Assembly: GCF_014196225.1 (NCBI RefSeq)
Contig: NZ_JACIDI010000013.1
Span: 22,174 to 86,173, forward strand
Direction: 5' to 3'
DNA length: 64,000 nt
Source of the DNA: Bacteroides pyogenes
GTDB lineage: Bacteria; Bacteroidota; Bacteroidia; Bacteroidales; Bacteroidaceae
Within the stretch, counting starts at the first letter, position 1. Every line of letters begins with the position of its first letter. Below are positions 35,977 to 45,146 of the stretch, in pieces. A program made the position numbers and the translations under genes. The notes beneath the pieces were generated by a model that saw nothing but the letters and a program-made list of their open reading frames with translations, searched no databases and was not told the DNA's origin.

Positions 35977-36675
35977 ATGCACCTATTTTATACCCCTGAC
36001 ATATCACACAACAACGAATTGCCGGAGGAAGAAGCGCAACATTGTATCCGCGTATTACGGCTGAGTACCGGAGACGAAGTCACCCTTACCGACGGGAAAG
36101 GCTGTTTCTATAAAGCAGAAATCTCGGCAACGAGTCATAAACGTTGCCTGGTAACGGTAAAAGAATCCATCCCGCAGCCCCCTCTCCGCCCCTGTCGTAT
36201 CCATATCGCTATGGCACCGACCAAAAACATGGACCGGAACGAATGGTTTGCCGAAAAGGCGACAGAAATAGGAATAGACCAACTTTCCTTTCTCTGCTGC
36301 CGTTTCTCGGAACGGAAAGTCATTAAAACCGAACGCATTGAAAAGATTCTGGTGTCGGCGATGAAACAATCGCTCAAAGCATACTTCCCAAAACTCAACG
36401 AGATGATGGAATTCGACAAATTCATCGCACAGGATTTTAAAGGACAGAAGTTTATCGCCCATTGCTACGAAGGTGCAAAACCTCAGCTGAAACATATCTT
36501 GAAACCCGGCGAAGACGCCATAGTCTTAATCGGACCCGAAGGAGATTTCAGTGAAGAAGAGGTGGAAAAAGCCATAAATAACGGATTCATTCCCGTTAGT
36601 TTGGGAAGATCGAGGCTCAGGACGGAAACGGCCGCATTGGTAGCTTGCCACACACTGAATCTGCTGAACCAATAA
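35977..36675 (+). CDS. rsmE: 16S rRNA (uracil-1498-N3)-methyltransferase
   Basis: 232 residues with an N-terminal PUA-like domain (HCIRVLRLSTGDEVTLTDG) and a SPOUT methyltransferase domain with the knot motifs VLIGPEGDFSEEEVEKA and LGRSRLRTETAALVA. RsmE methylates U1498 of 16S rRNA. Translation is probably coupled to the BFN gene (2-base gap). Confidence 0.95.
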   Translation: MHLFYTPDISHNNELPEEEAQHCIRVLRLSTGDEVTLTDGKGCFYKAEISATSHKRCLVTVKESIPQPPLRPCRIHIAMAPTKNMDRNEWFAEKATEIGIDQLSFLCCRFSERKVIKTERIEKILVSAMKQSLKAYFPKLNEMMEFDKFIAQDFKGQKFIAHCYEGAKPQLKHILKPGEDAIVLIGPEGDFSEEEVEKAINNGFIPVSLGRSRLRTETAALVACHTLNLLNQ

Positions 36676-36707
36676 ATGCGATATAAAACCTTATAAAAAC
36701 ATACGGT

Positions 36708-38258
36708 ATGAAAAAGAAAATGATTGCAAAATTCTCAGCATTGGCCATCCTGACTCTATTCTTTACAGCCTGCTCTAATAAAAAAGCGGAATACACTAAT
36801 GCAATACCAGCGGACGCTTCCTTCGTGGTTTCCATCGACCTGAAGTCTTTGATCGACAAAACCGAAATAGACAGTAAAGAAAACGAATCCGTCAGACAAA
36901 AAATAGTAGAATCTTTGAAGAGCGGACTTGATGCCTCAGCTTTTCAACATATGGAGAAGATCATAAAGAATCCGCAAGAATCGGGGATCAATATAAAATC
37001 TCCGGTCTATATATTCAAGTCTCCAACCTTCAATGAGACTGTACTTCTGGCCGAAATCAGCAATGAAGACAAACTCCACAAGTCGTTGGAATATATGGAG
37101 AAAGAAAATATATGCCAACCGGTTTCCGAAACAGACGGATACTGCTTTACGACCTTCAAAAAGGGGCTGATGGTTTTCAACAATTCCGCAGTAATGATGG
37201 CGCTTGGTCGAAATCCATCGCAAACGGAAAGTGTTCAGAAAAGACTTGCAGCTTTATTAAAGCAGTCTGCAGAACAAAGCATTCACCAATCGGAAGCTTT
37301 CCGGAAAACTTCGGAGCGGAAAGAAGATATCAAGCTCATGGCTTCCTTGGAAGCTCTTCCTGTAAAGAAGAAAGAGTTTTTTTATCTTGGCCCCCCCAGC
37401 GGCATTGATCCGAAAGAAATAACAGTGATAAGCGGACTGAATTTCGAAAAAGGGAGAATCAGTCTTAAAACAGAAAACTACACCGAAAACGACAGCATAC
37501 AAAGATTCATAAAAAAGTACAACAATACATTTATTAAGCCGAAAGGAGTTTTCAATAAATATTTTCCGGCTTCCACTTTGATGTTCGTTACCTTGGGGGT
37601 AAAAGAAGGCCAGCTATACGAGCTGCTAAAATATCACCAAGATTTCACCAAGAATTTACCATTAGCAGAAGCAGAAGAAATAAAAGTAATACTCGACTCG
37701 TTCAACGGTGATTTTACCGCCGGGCTGATCAATGTCACCATGGAGAATGCGCCCGCCTTTATGGCTTATGCGGAAGTAAGTGACAACGATGCCGTTCAGA
37801 GGTTATATGCAAACAAACAAAAAATGAATCTGAAAAAAGGGAGCGATATTCTGCAACTGGGGAAAAACGAATATGTATATAAGTCGAAAAACATGAATAT
37901 CTTTTTCGGTGTGAAAGACAAACAAATGTATGCAACCAACGACGAGATGCTATATAAAAGAATAGGTAAAGCTGCTGAGAAAACCGTCAAAGATGCCGTT
38001 TACGCGTCTGAAATGAAAGGCAATCCTCTATACATGGCAATTAACGCAGAGGCAATAGCAGACCTTCCTTTGGTTAAAATGATAATCAGCTTCAACAGCA
38101 AAGAGACCCAAATGCTATCCGGTTTACTCACCCGAACTTCGCATCTCTCGGTCTCTCTCGAAGGAGAAACCTCCGATATCACCCTTCATCTGAGAAACAA
38201 AAACGAGAATGCTTTGAAGCAAATAGTAGACTTTGCCAAACAATTCGCCAGCATGTAA
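36708..38258 (+). CDS. DUF4836-family lipoprotein
   Basis: 516 residues with signal peptide and lipobox FTACSN near residue 20. The rest (AIPADASFVVSIDLKSLIDK, then repeated beta-rich segments) fits the DUF4836 family, large surface or periplasmic lipoproteins of Bacteroidetes with unknown function. It immediately precedes a LolD/FtsE-like ATPase and an FtsX-like permease, so it may be a partner or substrate of that transporter; this is inference from order only. Confidence 0.78.
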   Translation: MKKKMIAKFSALAILTLFFTACSNKKAEYTNAIPADASFVVSIDLKSLIDKTEIDSKENESVRQKIVESLKSGLDASAFQHMEKIIKNPQESGINIKSPVYIFKSPTFNETVLLAEISNEDKLHKSLEYMEKENICQPVSETDGYCFTTFKKGLMVFNNSAVMMALGRNPSQTESVQKRLAALLKQSAEQSIHQSEAFRKTSERKEDIKLMASLEALPVKKKEFFYLGPPSGIDPKEITVISGLNFEKGRISLKTENYTENDSIQRFIKKYNNTFIKPKGVFNKYFPASTLMFVTLGVKEGQLYELLKYHQDFTKNLPLAEAEEIKVILDSFNGDFTAGLINVTMENAPAFMAYAEVSDNDAVQRLYANKQKMNLKKGSDILQLGKNEYVYKSKNMNIFFGVKDKQMYATNDEMLYKRIGKAAEKTVKDAVYASEMKGNPLYMAINAEAIADLPLVKMIISFNSKETQMLSGLLTRTSHLSVSLEGETSDITLHLRNKNENALKQIVDFAKQFASM

Positions 38259-38268
38259 TTTATAAGAG

Positions 38269-38913
38269 ATGAACAGTATCCACCTCAGGCAAACACTTCC
38301 GGAAGTGTTTGCCGACCTTAATTCAATCCATTCCGACATCTGGCATCGGAACTTTACGTTCCGCAAAGGGGAAACTTATTTGATAGAAGCCGCTTCCGGA
38401 ACCGGCAAATCTTCTCTGTGCAGCTACATTTACGGTTATCGGAACGATTATCAGGGGATTATCTGTTTCGACGAAAGCAACATCAAGAGTTATACGGTGG
38501 AGCAATGGTGCAATATAAGAAAGCATTCCATAAGCATGCTCTTTCAGGACCTGAGGCTTTTCAGCGAACTTACCGCTTTTGAGAACATACAATTGAAAAA
38601 CAAGCTGACCGGCTGGAAAAAGAAGAGGGAGATACTGTCATTATTCGAAACTCTACGCATAGGGGATAAGATACATATAAAGGCCGGCAAGCTCTCGTTC
38701 GGACAGCAACAACGGGTCGCTTTCATCCGCTCGCTCTGCCAACCGTTCGATTTTATCTTTCTGGATGAGCCAACCAGCCATCTGGACGATGAAAACAGTG
38801 AAATAATGAAAGAAATCATTCTTTCGGAAGCCGGCAAACAAAAAGCGGGAATCGTTATCACATCCATAGGAAAGCATCCGGAACTTCCTTGCGGACAGAA
38901 AGTTCTTCTTTGA
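38269..38913 (+). CDS. ABC transporter ATP-binding protein (LolD/FtsE-like)
   Basis: 214 residues with Walker A EAASGTGKSS, Q-loop region SMLFQDLRLF, signature LSFGQQQRVAF (a variant of LSGGQ), Walker B FIFLDEPTSHLD. It is the energy subunit for the FtsX-type permease encoded 57 bases downstream. The signature has phenylalanine in place of the first glycine, an uncommon form. Sequence cannot say what is moved; mechanotransmission or lipoprotein handling are the usual roles of this class. Confidence 0.88.
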   Translation: MNSIHLRQTLPEVFADLNSIHSDIWHRNFTFRKGETYLIEAASGTGKSSLCSYIYGYRNDYQGIICFDESNIKSYTVEQWCNIRKHSISMLFQDLRLFSELTAFENIQLKNKLTGWKKKREILSLFETLRIGDKIHIKAGKLSFGQQQRVAFIRSLCQPFDFIFLDEPTSHLDDENSEIMKEIILSEAGKQKAGIVITSIGKHPELPCGQKVLL

Positions 38914-38970
38914 AAGACCTCTCCCGATAAGAATAACTTCCGCATATAATAAACATTTAATAAATAATTG

Positions 38971-40176
38971 ATGAACAGACTTGTCTGGAAATTACTCCGC
39001 CAACATATCAGCATCGGGCAGCTCGGCAGCTTTATTATGGCCAACATTTTCGGCATGGTAATCGTCTTGCTCAGCGTACAATTCTACAAAGACGTTCTTC
39101 CCGTATTTAGCGAGGGAGATAGTTTCATGAAGAAAGATTTCATTATAGCCACCAAAAGAGTCAGCACACTCGGTTCGCTAGCCGGGAAAAGCAGTATGTT
39201 CTCTCCCCAAGAGGCAGAAAACCTGAAGAAACAACCATTTACAAAAAGAATGGGCATGTTTACCCCTTCCCAATTTCAGGTATCTGCCGGGTTAGGTATG
39301 AAAGGGACAGGGATTTACATCAGTACGGATATGTTTTTCGAGTCAGTACCCGATGAGTTTGTCGACGTCAAACTCGACAAGTGGCAGTTTCATCCCGACA
39401 CACGTCTCATTCCCATTATCATCCCACGCAATTACCTGAATCTGTATAATTTCGGATTCGCCCAAAGCCGCAACCTTCCTCAACTGTCGGAAGGATTGAT
39501 GAGTCTCATTCAAATGGATATTACGATACGTGGAAACGGTAGAGCAGAACAATACAAAGGAAACATCATCGGCTTTTCCAATCGTTTGAATACAATCTTG
39601 GTTCCTCAATCTTTCATGAGTTGGGCAAACAGCAACTTCTCTCCCGATAAAGAGCCCCGCCCCAACCGACTTATCATCGAAGTGAACAACCCGGCAGATG
39701 CAGCCATTGCCGAGTACTTCAAAAAGAACGGTTACGAAGCAGAAGACGGGAAGCTCGACGCAGGCAAGGCAACACACTTTCTGCGACTGGTCACGGGCAT
39801 TGTGCTGGCAATCGGCTTGGCAATCAGCCTGCTTTCTTTTTTCATCTTGATGCTAAGCATTTACCTGTTGCTCCAAAAGAATACGGATAAACTGGAAGAC
39901 CTCATGCTCATCGGATACAGCCCCCAAAAGATAGCGCTCCCTTACCAGCTGCTTACCGTTATGCTGAATGCTGTCGTGCTGATTATATCCGTTGCAATTG
40001 TAATTTGGCTGCGGACATATTATATAAATTCTATTCAGTCTCTTTTTCCTCAGATGCACAAAGGTTCCATGTGGCTGACCGCCAGTACAGGCATCGTACT
40101 GTTTCTCACCGTATCGATCATCAACATTCTGATTATCAAACGCAAGGTCATCGCAATCTGGTTTCGGAAGAAATAG
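38971..40176 (+). CDS. FtsX-like ABC transporter permease
   Basis: 401 residues from ATG 38971 (a TTG three bases earlier is an alternative). One membrane helix near the start (ANIFGMVIVLLSVQF), a large extracytoplasmic domain of about 220 residues, then three helices (VLAIGLAISLLSFFIL, MLNAVVLIISVAIVIW, GIVLFLTVSIINILII): the MacB/FtsX topology. It pairs with the preceding ATPase. It is the last gene of the unit before rplU. Confidence 0.85.
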   Translation: MNRLVWKLLRQHISIGQLGSFIMANIFGMVIVLLSVQFYKDVLPVFSEGDSFMKKDFIIATKRVSTLGSLAGKSSMFSPQEAENLKKQPFTKRMGMFTPSQFQVSAGLGMKGTGIYISTDMFFESVPDEFVDVKLDKWQFHPDTRLIPIIIPRNYLNLYNFGFAQSRNLPQLSEGLMSLIQMDITIRGNGRAEQYKGNIIGFSNRLNTILVPQSFMSWANSNFSPDKEPRPNRLIIEVNNPADAAIAEYFKKNGYEAEDGKLDAGKATHFLRLVTGIVLAIGLAISLLSFFILMLSIYLLLQKNTDKLEDLMLIGYSPQKIALPYQLLTVMLNAVVLIISVAIVIWLRTYYINSIQSLFPQMHKGSMWLTASTGIVLFLTVSIINILIIKRKVIAIWFRKK

Positions 40177-40239
40177 AAACCCTTATTGCCCCTTTCTTTT
40201 TTCCCTTTTTATTTAAAAGCAAAAAAAGAAAAGAAATAT

Positions 40240-40270
40240 TTGTGGATAAGGAATAAAAAGAGTAATTTTG
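40240..40270 (+). promoter_or_regulatory. Promoter of rplU-rpmA
   Basis: TTG at 40240-40242 and the perfect -7 box TAATTTTG at 40263-40270 are 20 bases apart, an ideal Bacteroidetes promoter. A 90-base leader follows, with a small hairpin (TCTTTAA/TTTAAAGA) near 40307. Confidence 0.8.
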
Positions 40271-40361
40271 TGCCCGATTATTCCGCAACGGGTTCGTTCA
40301 AGAGCTCTTTAAGTGATTTAAAGACCACCCGCCGGAGCTAACTAATACATTTAAGACAAAA

Positions 40362-40679
40362 ATGTACGCAATTGTAGAAATCAACGGCCAGCAGTTCAAA
40401 GCAGAAGCCGGAAAGAAGTTGTTCGTTCACCACATCCAAGGCGCGGAGAACGGAGCAACGGTAGAGTTTGAGAAAGTTCTTTTGGTAGACAAAGACGGAA
40501 ATGTGACGGTAGGCGCTCCTACAGTAGAAGGCGCAAAAGTTGTTTGTCAGGTTGTTTCAAGCCTGGTAAAAGGCGACAAAGTGCTTGTCTTCCACAAAAA
40601 AAGAAGAAAAGGTTACAGAAAACTGAACGGTCACCGTCAACAGTTCACAGAGTTAACAATTACAGAAGTAGTAGCTTAA
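40362..40679 (+). CDS. rplU: 50S ribosomal protein L21
   Basis: 105 residues; [17 protein letters not shown] at the start and [19 protein letters not shown] near the end are L21 hallmarks. It binds 23S rRNA in the large subunit. Cotranscribed with rpmA (24-base gap). Confidence 0.98.
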   Translation: MYAIVEINGQQFKAEAGKKLFVHHIQGAENGATVEFEKVLLVDKDGNVTVGAPTVEGAKVVCQVVSSLVKGDKVLVFHKKRRKGYRKLNGHRQQFTELTITEVVA

Positions 40680-40703
40680 TCAATTTTAAAAAAGTAAGAA
40701 GAA

Positions 40704-40967
40704 ATGGCACATAAAAAAGGTGTCGGTAGTTCTAAGAACGGCCGCGAATCACACAGCAAGAGATTAGGCGTTAAAATGTTCGGTGGCGAAGCTTGCAAAG
40801 CCGGTAACATCATCGTTCGCCAAAGAGGAACAGAATTCCATCCGGATGACAACATCGGTATGGGTAAAGATCATACGCTTTTCGCTTTAGTAGATGGTAC
40901 AGTAAAGTTCAAGGTAGGTAAGGAAGACAAGAGATACGTTTCTGTAATTCCTTCGACAGAAGCATAA
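40704..40967 (+). CDS. rpmA: 50S ribosomal protein L27
   Basis: 87 residues starting [19 protein letters not shown], with no N-terminal extension of the Firmicute type. L27 reaches toward the peptidyl-transferase centre. A very strong terminator follows. Confidence 0.98.
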   Translation: MAHKKGVGSSKNGRESHSKRLGVKMFGGEACKAGNIIVRQRGTEFHPDDNIGMGKDHTLFALVDGTVKFKVGKEDKRYVSVIPSTEA

Positions 40968-41000
40968 CTGCGGCATAAATATATCATAACTGCAGTAGAA

Positions 41001-41052
41001 TATAAAGAAAAGAAGGTAACTCGACTATTTGAGTTACCTTCTTTTCTTTATA
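41001..41052 (+). terminator. Terminator of rplU-rpmA
   Basis: A perfect 22-bp stem (41001-41022 with 41031-41052) with an 8-base loop followed by TTT. The most stable hairpin in this half of the window. Confidence 0.9.
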
Positions 41053-41494
41053 TTTATGGCCCAACTACAAAAACAAACATGGTCTAAAATACTCCTAAAT
41101 TATCAAATACAAATAACCAAGGTAGAAGCAAAAATGAAACCGCAAAAGTAATAAAGAAGTTCCAAAAAATATACACCAAACAACATTAACCAAATAAACA
41201 TATCATTGAAGCACAAATGAGAAATCACACCATAATATAACCCTTCCTTAAAACAGATTTACTCTCCATACATTAAGCCCAAGCTTATATCAAAAAGAAC
41301 TTCCCCAACAACTCAAACATTGGCCTCAACCCAAGAAGCAGAAGATGTAACTTTATCAAAAAGGCACACCGGAAAGTTAATTATCACAAAAACAAATAAG
41401 CTTTCACACTATTTCTTTAAAATAACACAATCAAATTTTACTTTTTATTAATAAAGAATTACCTTTGCGGCGATTTTTAAGTAAGAATAAGAAT
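41053..41494. other. AT-rich intergenic region before the LruC gene
   Basis: The 440 bases are very A+T-rich and hold no plausible gene. A perfect -7 box TACCTTTG lies at 41460-41467, which excludes an upstream start at 41465 for the following gene. Confidence 0.5.
41460..41467 (+). promoter_or_regulatory. Bacteroidetes -7 box
   Basis: TACCTTTG, perfect, 28 bases upstream of ATG 41495 of the LruC gene. Confidence 0.65.
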
Positions 41495-43228
41495 ATGAAC
41501 AAGTTAATGACAATTATCGGGATACTCTTGTTAGGCGGAACAGTTTTTTTTACGTCTTGCTCTAACGAAGTTATCACCAAAGAAAGCTTTGAGAATAAGC
41601 ACAAACCATCTACTAAAGGTGAAGCATACTATCAGACATCCAAGATTGCCGTGCCTGTAGGTTGTAAAGAGGTATTTATTGAATACGCTGATGCAAACGG
41701 GAAGTTAACGACGCAACCCGTAGCAATTAACCCTGAGCCGGTTACTGTTGAAAACGGACGCGACGCAGCTCCTTTCTCCAATGTGATACTCAACGTACAA
41801 GCACCTGCCAAAACGATGGTTAATATTTACGAGAAGAGCAATCAGCAAAATCGTAAGAATTATCTTGTGCGCGCTCTTCCGCTTTCTACGGCCCTTAACC
41901 CTACAGACCTCAAATATTGGTCTCCTACGGCCTATTCTGATTATTTCTACGCACAAAGCGGGATTTTCAATACAGGCTACTACAACCCGGAATACTTTGA
42001 CTCAAGATGTATCGACGGGGCCGCCGGGAAAATATACATTGCCGTAGACAAAGGCAGCCAATCCAATTCCAATTCAAACTCTAACTCTGATTCCGACTCC
42101 AATTCCGATAGCGGTAAAGTTGTGCTGGTAAAAATTGGAGGAGAAGCCGGTGTAGAATCAACCAAGTCGACAGACAACGAAATCACCCATTATCATAGCA
42201 GCGGTGTAGTGATGTTTGACGACAGTTGGCCTAATGATCCGGGCGAAAACCATTCACTCTCCGATTACAATGACGTAGTGCTCGACTATGATATCGAAGC
42301 CAGTATTGCCGACAACGAAAGTGTAAAGGGCAACAGCACCCTGGGCGGAAAAGAAAAGATCACAGTAGTGTTGCAATTGCGTGCCAATGGTGGAGTAAAT
42401 CCCGAAAGTGTAGGTCTGGCATTCGAAGGCTTGAAATCGAACGACATTCTGAATATTGAAAGCCATCTAACTCTTGACAGCTGGCAAAACCCTCACGGAG
42501 AGCTTCCTCAGGGGGTAAAACAAAATATAAAACCGACTTTCGACATCAGCGGCGAATACCCCATTCTTAAAATCAATGGCATTCACTGGCTCAATTCGTA
42601 CGAAGCCACACAGGAGAAATACAATTATGTCAATGATCGCGGCGAAACAAAGACACATGTATTCAATCCCCGCCATAACCCTATTGACAAATCACAATTC
42701 AAAGAAGGTAAAATCCACCTCGTCGAGCTTTCCTATTCTTATTACAATACCACTCCCGGACACATCAACGTAAATGGCGGATTGATTACAGCAACTTTTG
42801 AAATCACCCTCAGGAATCGCGCCAACTTATGCTGCGGAGAGGCAGAGGCGCAAGGTGCGAATATGATGAATGCAGTGGTAAACACGGAAACTCAGAATTT
42901 CTTTATAACCACACGAAAAGAGTATGCGGAAAAAGGCTTTAACAATGGATACGAAATCCACTGCAAAGGTTACAAACCCACTCCGGCTTTTGCCAATCTT
43001 TACAAAAAGGCTAATCAAGGCAGCTCTTCTACTTTCTATGCGGGCAAAGCTCCCGGAAATAAAAGTTGGGGAATGAAGGCTCCCGTCCTTACCCGTCACC
43101 TTTGGGCAGGAAACCCTCTGATATTAGCTTACCCCAATTTCATTAAATGGCTTAGATCAAACGGCACAGAGCATGCCGACTGGTACATTAGGGGAATTGA
43201 TGAAGATTACCTTGTTTGCTGGTGGTAA
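41495..43228 (+). CDS. LruC-domain lipoprotein (DUF4842)
   Basis: 577 residues from ATG 41495, with lipoprotein signal (lipobox FTSCSN near residue 20). The C-terminal half carries the LruC/DUF4842 pattern: MFDDSWPNDPGENHSLSDYN with acidic residues, VVLQLRANGGVNPESVGLAF, and the closing AYPNFIKWLRSNG. A linker of alternating Asn/Ser and Asp/Ser lies near residue 190 (DNA 42058-42111). The family is secreted or outer-membrane attached in Bacteroidetes and Leptospira; the function is unknown. Monocistronic with a strong terminator. Confidence 0.85.
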   Translation: MNKLMTIIGILLLGGTVFFTSCSNEVITKESFENKHKPSTKGEAYYQTSKIAVPVGCKEVFIEYADANGKLTTQPVAINPEPVTVENGRDAAPFSNVILNVQAPAKTMVNIYEKSNQQNRKNYLVRALPLSTALNPTDLKYWSPTAYSDYFYAQSGIFNTGYYNPEYFDSRCIDGAAGKIYIAVDKGSQSNSNSNSNSDSDSNSDSGKVVLVKIGGEAGVESTKSTDNEITHYHSSGVVMFDDSWPNDPGENHSLSDYNDVVLDYDIEASIADNESVKGNSTLGGKEKITVVLQLRANGGVNPESVGLAFEGLKSNDILNIESHLTLDSWQNPHGELPQGVKQNIKPTFDISGEYPILKINGIHWLNSYEATQEKYNYVNDRGETKTHVFNPRHNPIDKSQFKEGKIHLVELSYSYYNTTPGHINVNGGLITATFEITLRNRANLCCGEAEAQGANMMNAVVNTETQNFFITTRKEYAEKGFNNGYEIHCKGYKPTPAFANLYKKANQGSSSTFYAGKAPGNKSWGMKAPVLTRHLWAGNPLILAYPNFIKWLRSNGTEHADWYIRGIDEDYLVCWW

Positions 43229-43320
43229 GTCTCCTTTCGCTTTTTCAATGAAATATTCTGAAAGTTGAAAAGTTGAGGACTGAACATTCACTTCCAAACG
43301 AATAAGTTCATTACTATAAT

Positions 43321-43365
43321 AAAGTACCGTCTACAACCTGCCTAATAGGTTGTGAACGGTACTTT
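43321..43365 (+). terminator. Terminator after the LruC gene
   Basis: Two-part stem: AAAGTACCGT (43321-43330) with ACGGTACTTT (43356-43365), and ACAACCT (43333-43339) with AGGTTGT (43347-43353), followed by CTCTTTT. Confidence 0.85.
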
Positions 43366-43522
43366 CTCTTTTATCCCATCCCGAATTCAATCCCGGTTGA
43401 TTAAAACCCGACAGGCTTCCTGCGGTGCAGCACTCACACCAATGACCACAGAACTAAAGAGACGACGACAAAATCAACACATTAAAATCTCTCATTTTAG
43501 TCTCGTTTCTATCGTTTTTGAG

Positions 43523-43530
43523 TATCTTTG
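43523..43530 (+). promoter_or_regulatory. Bacteroidetes -7 box
   Basis: TATCTTTG, perfect, 34 bases upstream of serS. Confidence 0.65.
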
Positions 43531-43564
43531 CATTTCAAAACATAGTTCATAAAAAGTATACGAT

Positions 43565-44839
43565 ATGCTTACCATCAAACAAATTACGGAAAACACGGAA
43601 GCAGTGCTCCGCGGATTGGAAAAGAAACATTTCAAACATGCAAAAGAGACGATCGAAGAAGTAATCTCACTCAACGATAAAAGACGTAGCACACAAAATC
43701 AATTGGATAAAAATCTTGCGGAGGTGAACTCGCTGTCGCGCACCATCGGCGGATTGATGAAAGAAGGGAAAAAGGAAGAAGCCGAAGCGGCACGGACACG
43801 TGTGGCCGAGCTGAAAGAAGTTAACAAAGGATTGGACGCAACCATGACACAGGCCGCCGCGGATATGCAGGAGTTGCTCTATACCATCCCCAACGTCCCC
43901 TATGAGGATGTGCCCGAAGGAACGGGAGCCGACGACAACGTAGTGGAAAAGACGGGCGGTATGCAACATGAGCTGCCGAAAGACGCTCTCCCTCATTGGG
44001 AGTTGGCAAAGAAATACGATTTGATCGATTTCGACCTCGGCGTAAAAGTCACCGGAGCAGGCTTCCCTGTGTATAAAGGGAAAGGCGCCCGGCTGCAACG
44101 CGCGCTGATCAATTTCTTTCTGGACGAGGCACGTGAATCGGGGTATACGGAAATCATGCCTCCCACCGTTGTCAACTCCGCGTCGGGCTATGGCACGGGG
44201 CAACTTCCCGATAAGGAAGGACAAATGTATCACTGCGAAGCGGACGACTTATACCTGATTCCAACGGCAGAAGTCCCCGTAACGAATATCTATCGCGACG
44301 TGATTCTGGAAGAAAAACAACTGCCGGTTAAAAACTGCGCTTACACGCAATGCTTCCGTCGCGAAGCAGGTTCTTACGGAAAAGATGTACGCGGATTGAA
44401 CCGTTTGCACGAATTTTCAAAAGTGGAGCTTGTATGTATAGACAAGCCCGAACACTCACGGGAATCTCACAAGGAAATGCTCGACCACGTGGAAGGCTTG
44501 TTGCAAAAGCTGGAGCTTCCCTACCGGATCCTTCGCCTCTGCGGAGGCGACATGAGCTTTACAGCCGCTCTTTGCTTCGACTTCGAAGTATATTCCGAAG
44601 CACAGAAACGCTGGTTGGAGGTAAGCTCGGTATCCAACTTCGACACCTATCAGGCCAACCGCCTGAAATGCCGGTATCGCAGCGCGGAAAAGAAAACCGA
44701 ACTTTGCCATACGCTAAACGGTTCGGCGCTGGCTTTGCCGCGTATTGTCGCCGCCCTGCTCGAAAACAACCAGACTCCCGAAGGAATCCGGATTCCCAAA
44801 GCGCTGGTTCCTTACTGCGGATTCGACATGATCGACTAA
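43565..44839 (+). CDS. serS: Serine-tRNA ligase
   Basis: 424 residues. An N-terminal antiparallel coiled coil (about 30-110), then class II synthetase motifs: AEVPVTNIYRD and CFRREAGSYGKDVRGLNR (motif 2), and LNGSALALPRIVAALLENNQ (motif 3). It charges tRNA-Ser and tRNA-Sec. Transcribed alone. A 65-66-bp-spaced repeat array begins 35 bases after its stop. Confidence 0.97.
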   Translation: MLTIKQITENTEAVLRGLEKKHFKHAKETIEEVISLNDKRRSTQNQLDKNLAEVNSLSRTIGGLMKEGKKEEAEAARTRVAELKEVNKGLDATMTQAAADMQELLYTIPNVPYEDVPEGTGADDNVVEKTGGMQHELPKDALPHWELAKKYDLIDFDLGVKVTGAGFPVYKGKGARLQRALINFFLDEARESGYTEIMPPTVVNSASGYGTGQLPDKEGQMYHCEADDLYLIPTAEVPVTNIYRDVILEEKQLPVKNCAYTQCFRREAGSYGKDVRGLNRLHEFSKVELVCIDKPEHSRESHKEMLDHVEGLLQKLELPYRILRLCGGDMSFTAALCFDFEVYSEAQKRWLEVSSVSNFDTYQANRLKCRYRSAEKKTELCHTLNGSALALPRIVAALLENNQTPEGIRIPKALVPYCGFDMID

Positions 44840-44874
44840 ATTAAAAAGCACGGGCCGAAGGCGATAAGCCGTTG

Positions 44875-45036
44875 CTTTCCGGGCAAACCGAATGTTTTGC
44901 CGGCATGTTTCCGTCGCAAGCAGCTATCGGAAGGCAACGGACTTCCAACAAACCTAATATATTGCCGGTGTATCAATCACTTTCGCCACATCGCGCAGGA
45001 AAACATGCTTGCAACAAAGCTTATATATTGCCGACG
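44875..45036 (+). repeat. CRISPR-like array of three degenerate 30-nt repeats, period 65-66 bp
   Basis: Copies at about 44875-44904, 44941-44970 and 45007-45036. The last two agree at 24 of 30 positions and are exactly 66 bp apart; the first is more diverged (16 of 20 in its core). The two 36-nt segments between are unrelated. No cas gene is near; the array lies between serS and the Nfn-like gene. Confidence 0.65.
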
Positions 45037-45146
45037 ACACATAAAATCAGAGAAAAGGAAGTGTTTGACGAAAAATTTCCATATCCTTGCAACAATTTAT
45101 CATTCTGAAATAAAAAAACGTAATAAATCAAACAAATTAATTCATA

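Noticed and set aside
40271..40361. L21 autoregulatory leader
   Set aside because: Only one small hairpin is visible and no known consensus could be matched.
41281..41370. TATCAAAAAG at 41288 and 41354, again 66 bp apart
   Set aside because: Only ten bases match in a very A+T-rich stretch; it may be chance, and I was looking for this spacing by then.
43366..43564. T-box or other amino-acid riboswitch before serS
   Set aside because: No specifier-loop structure or T-box sequence; a plain promoter explains the region.
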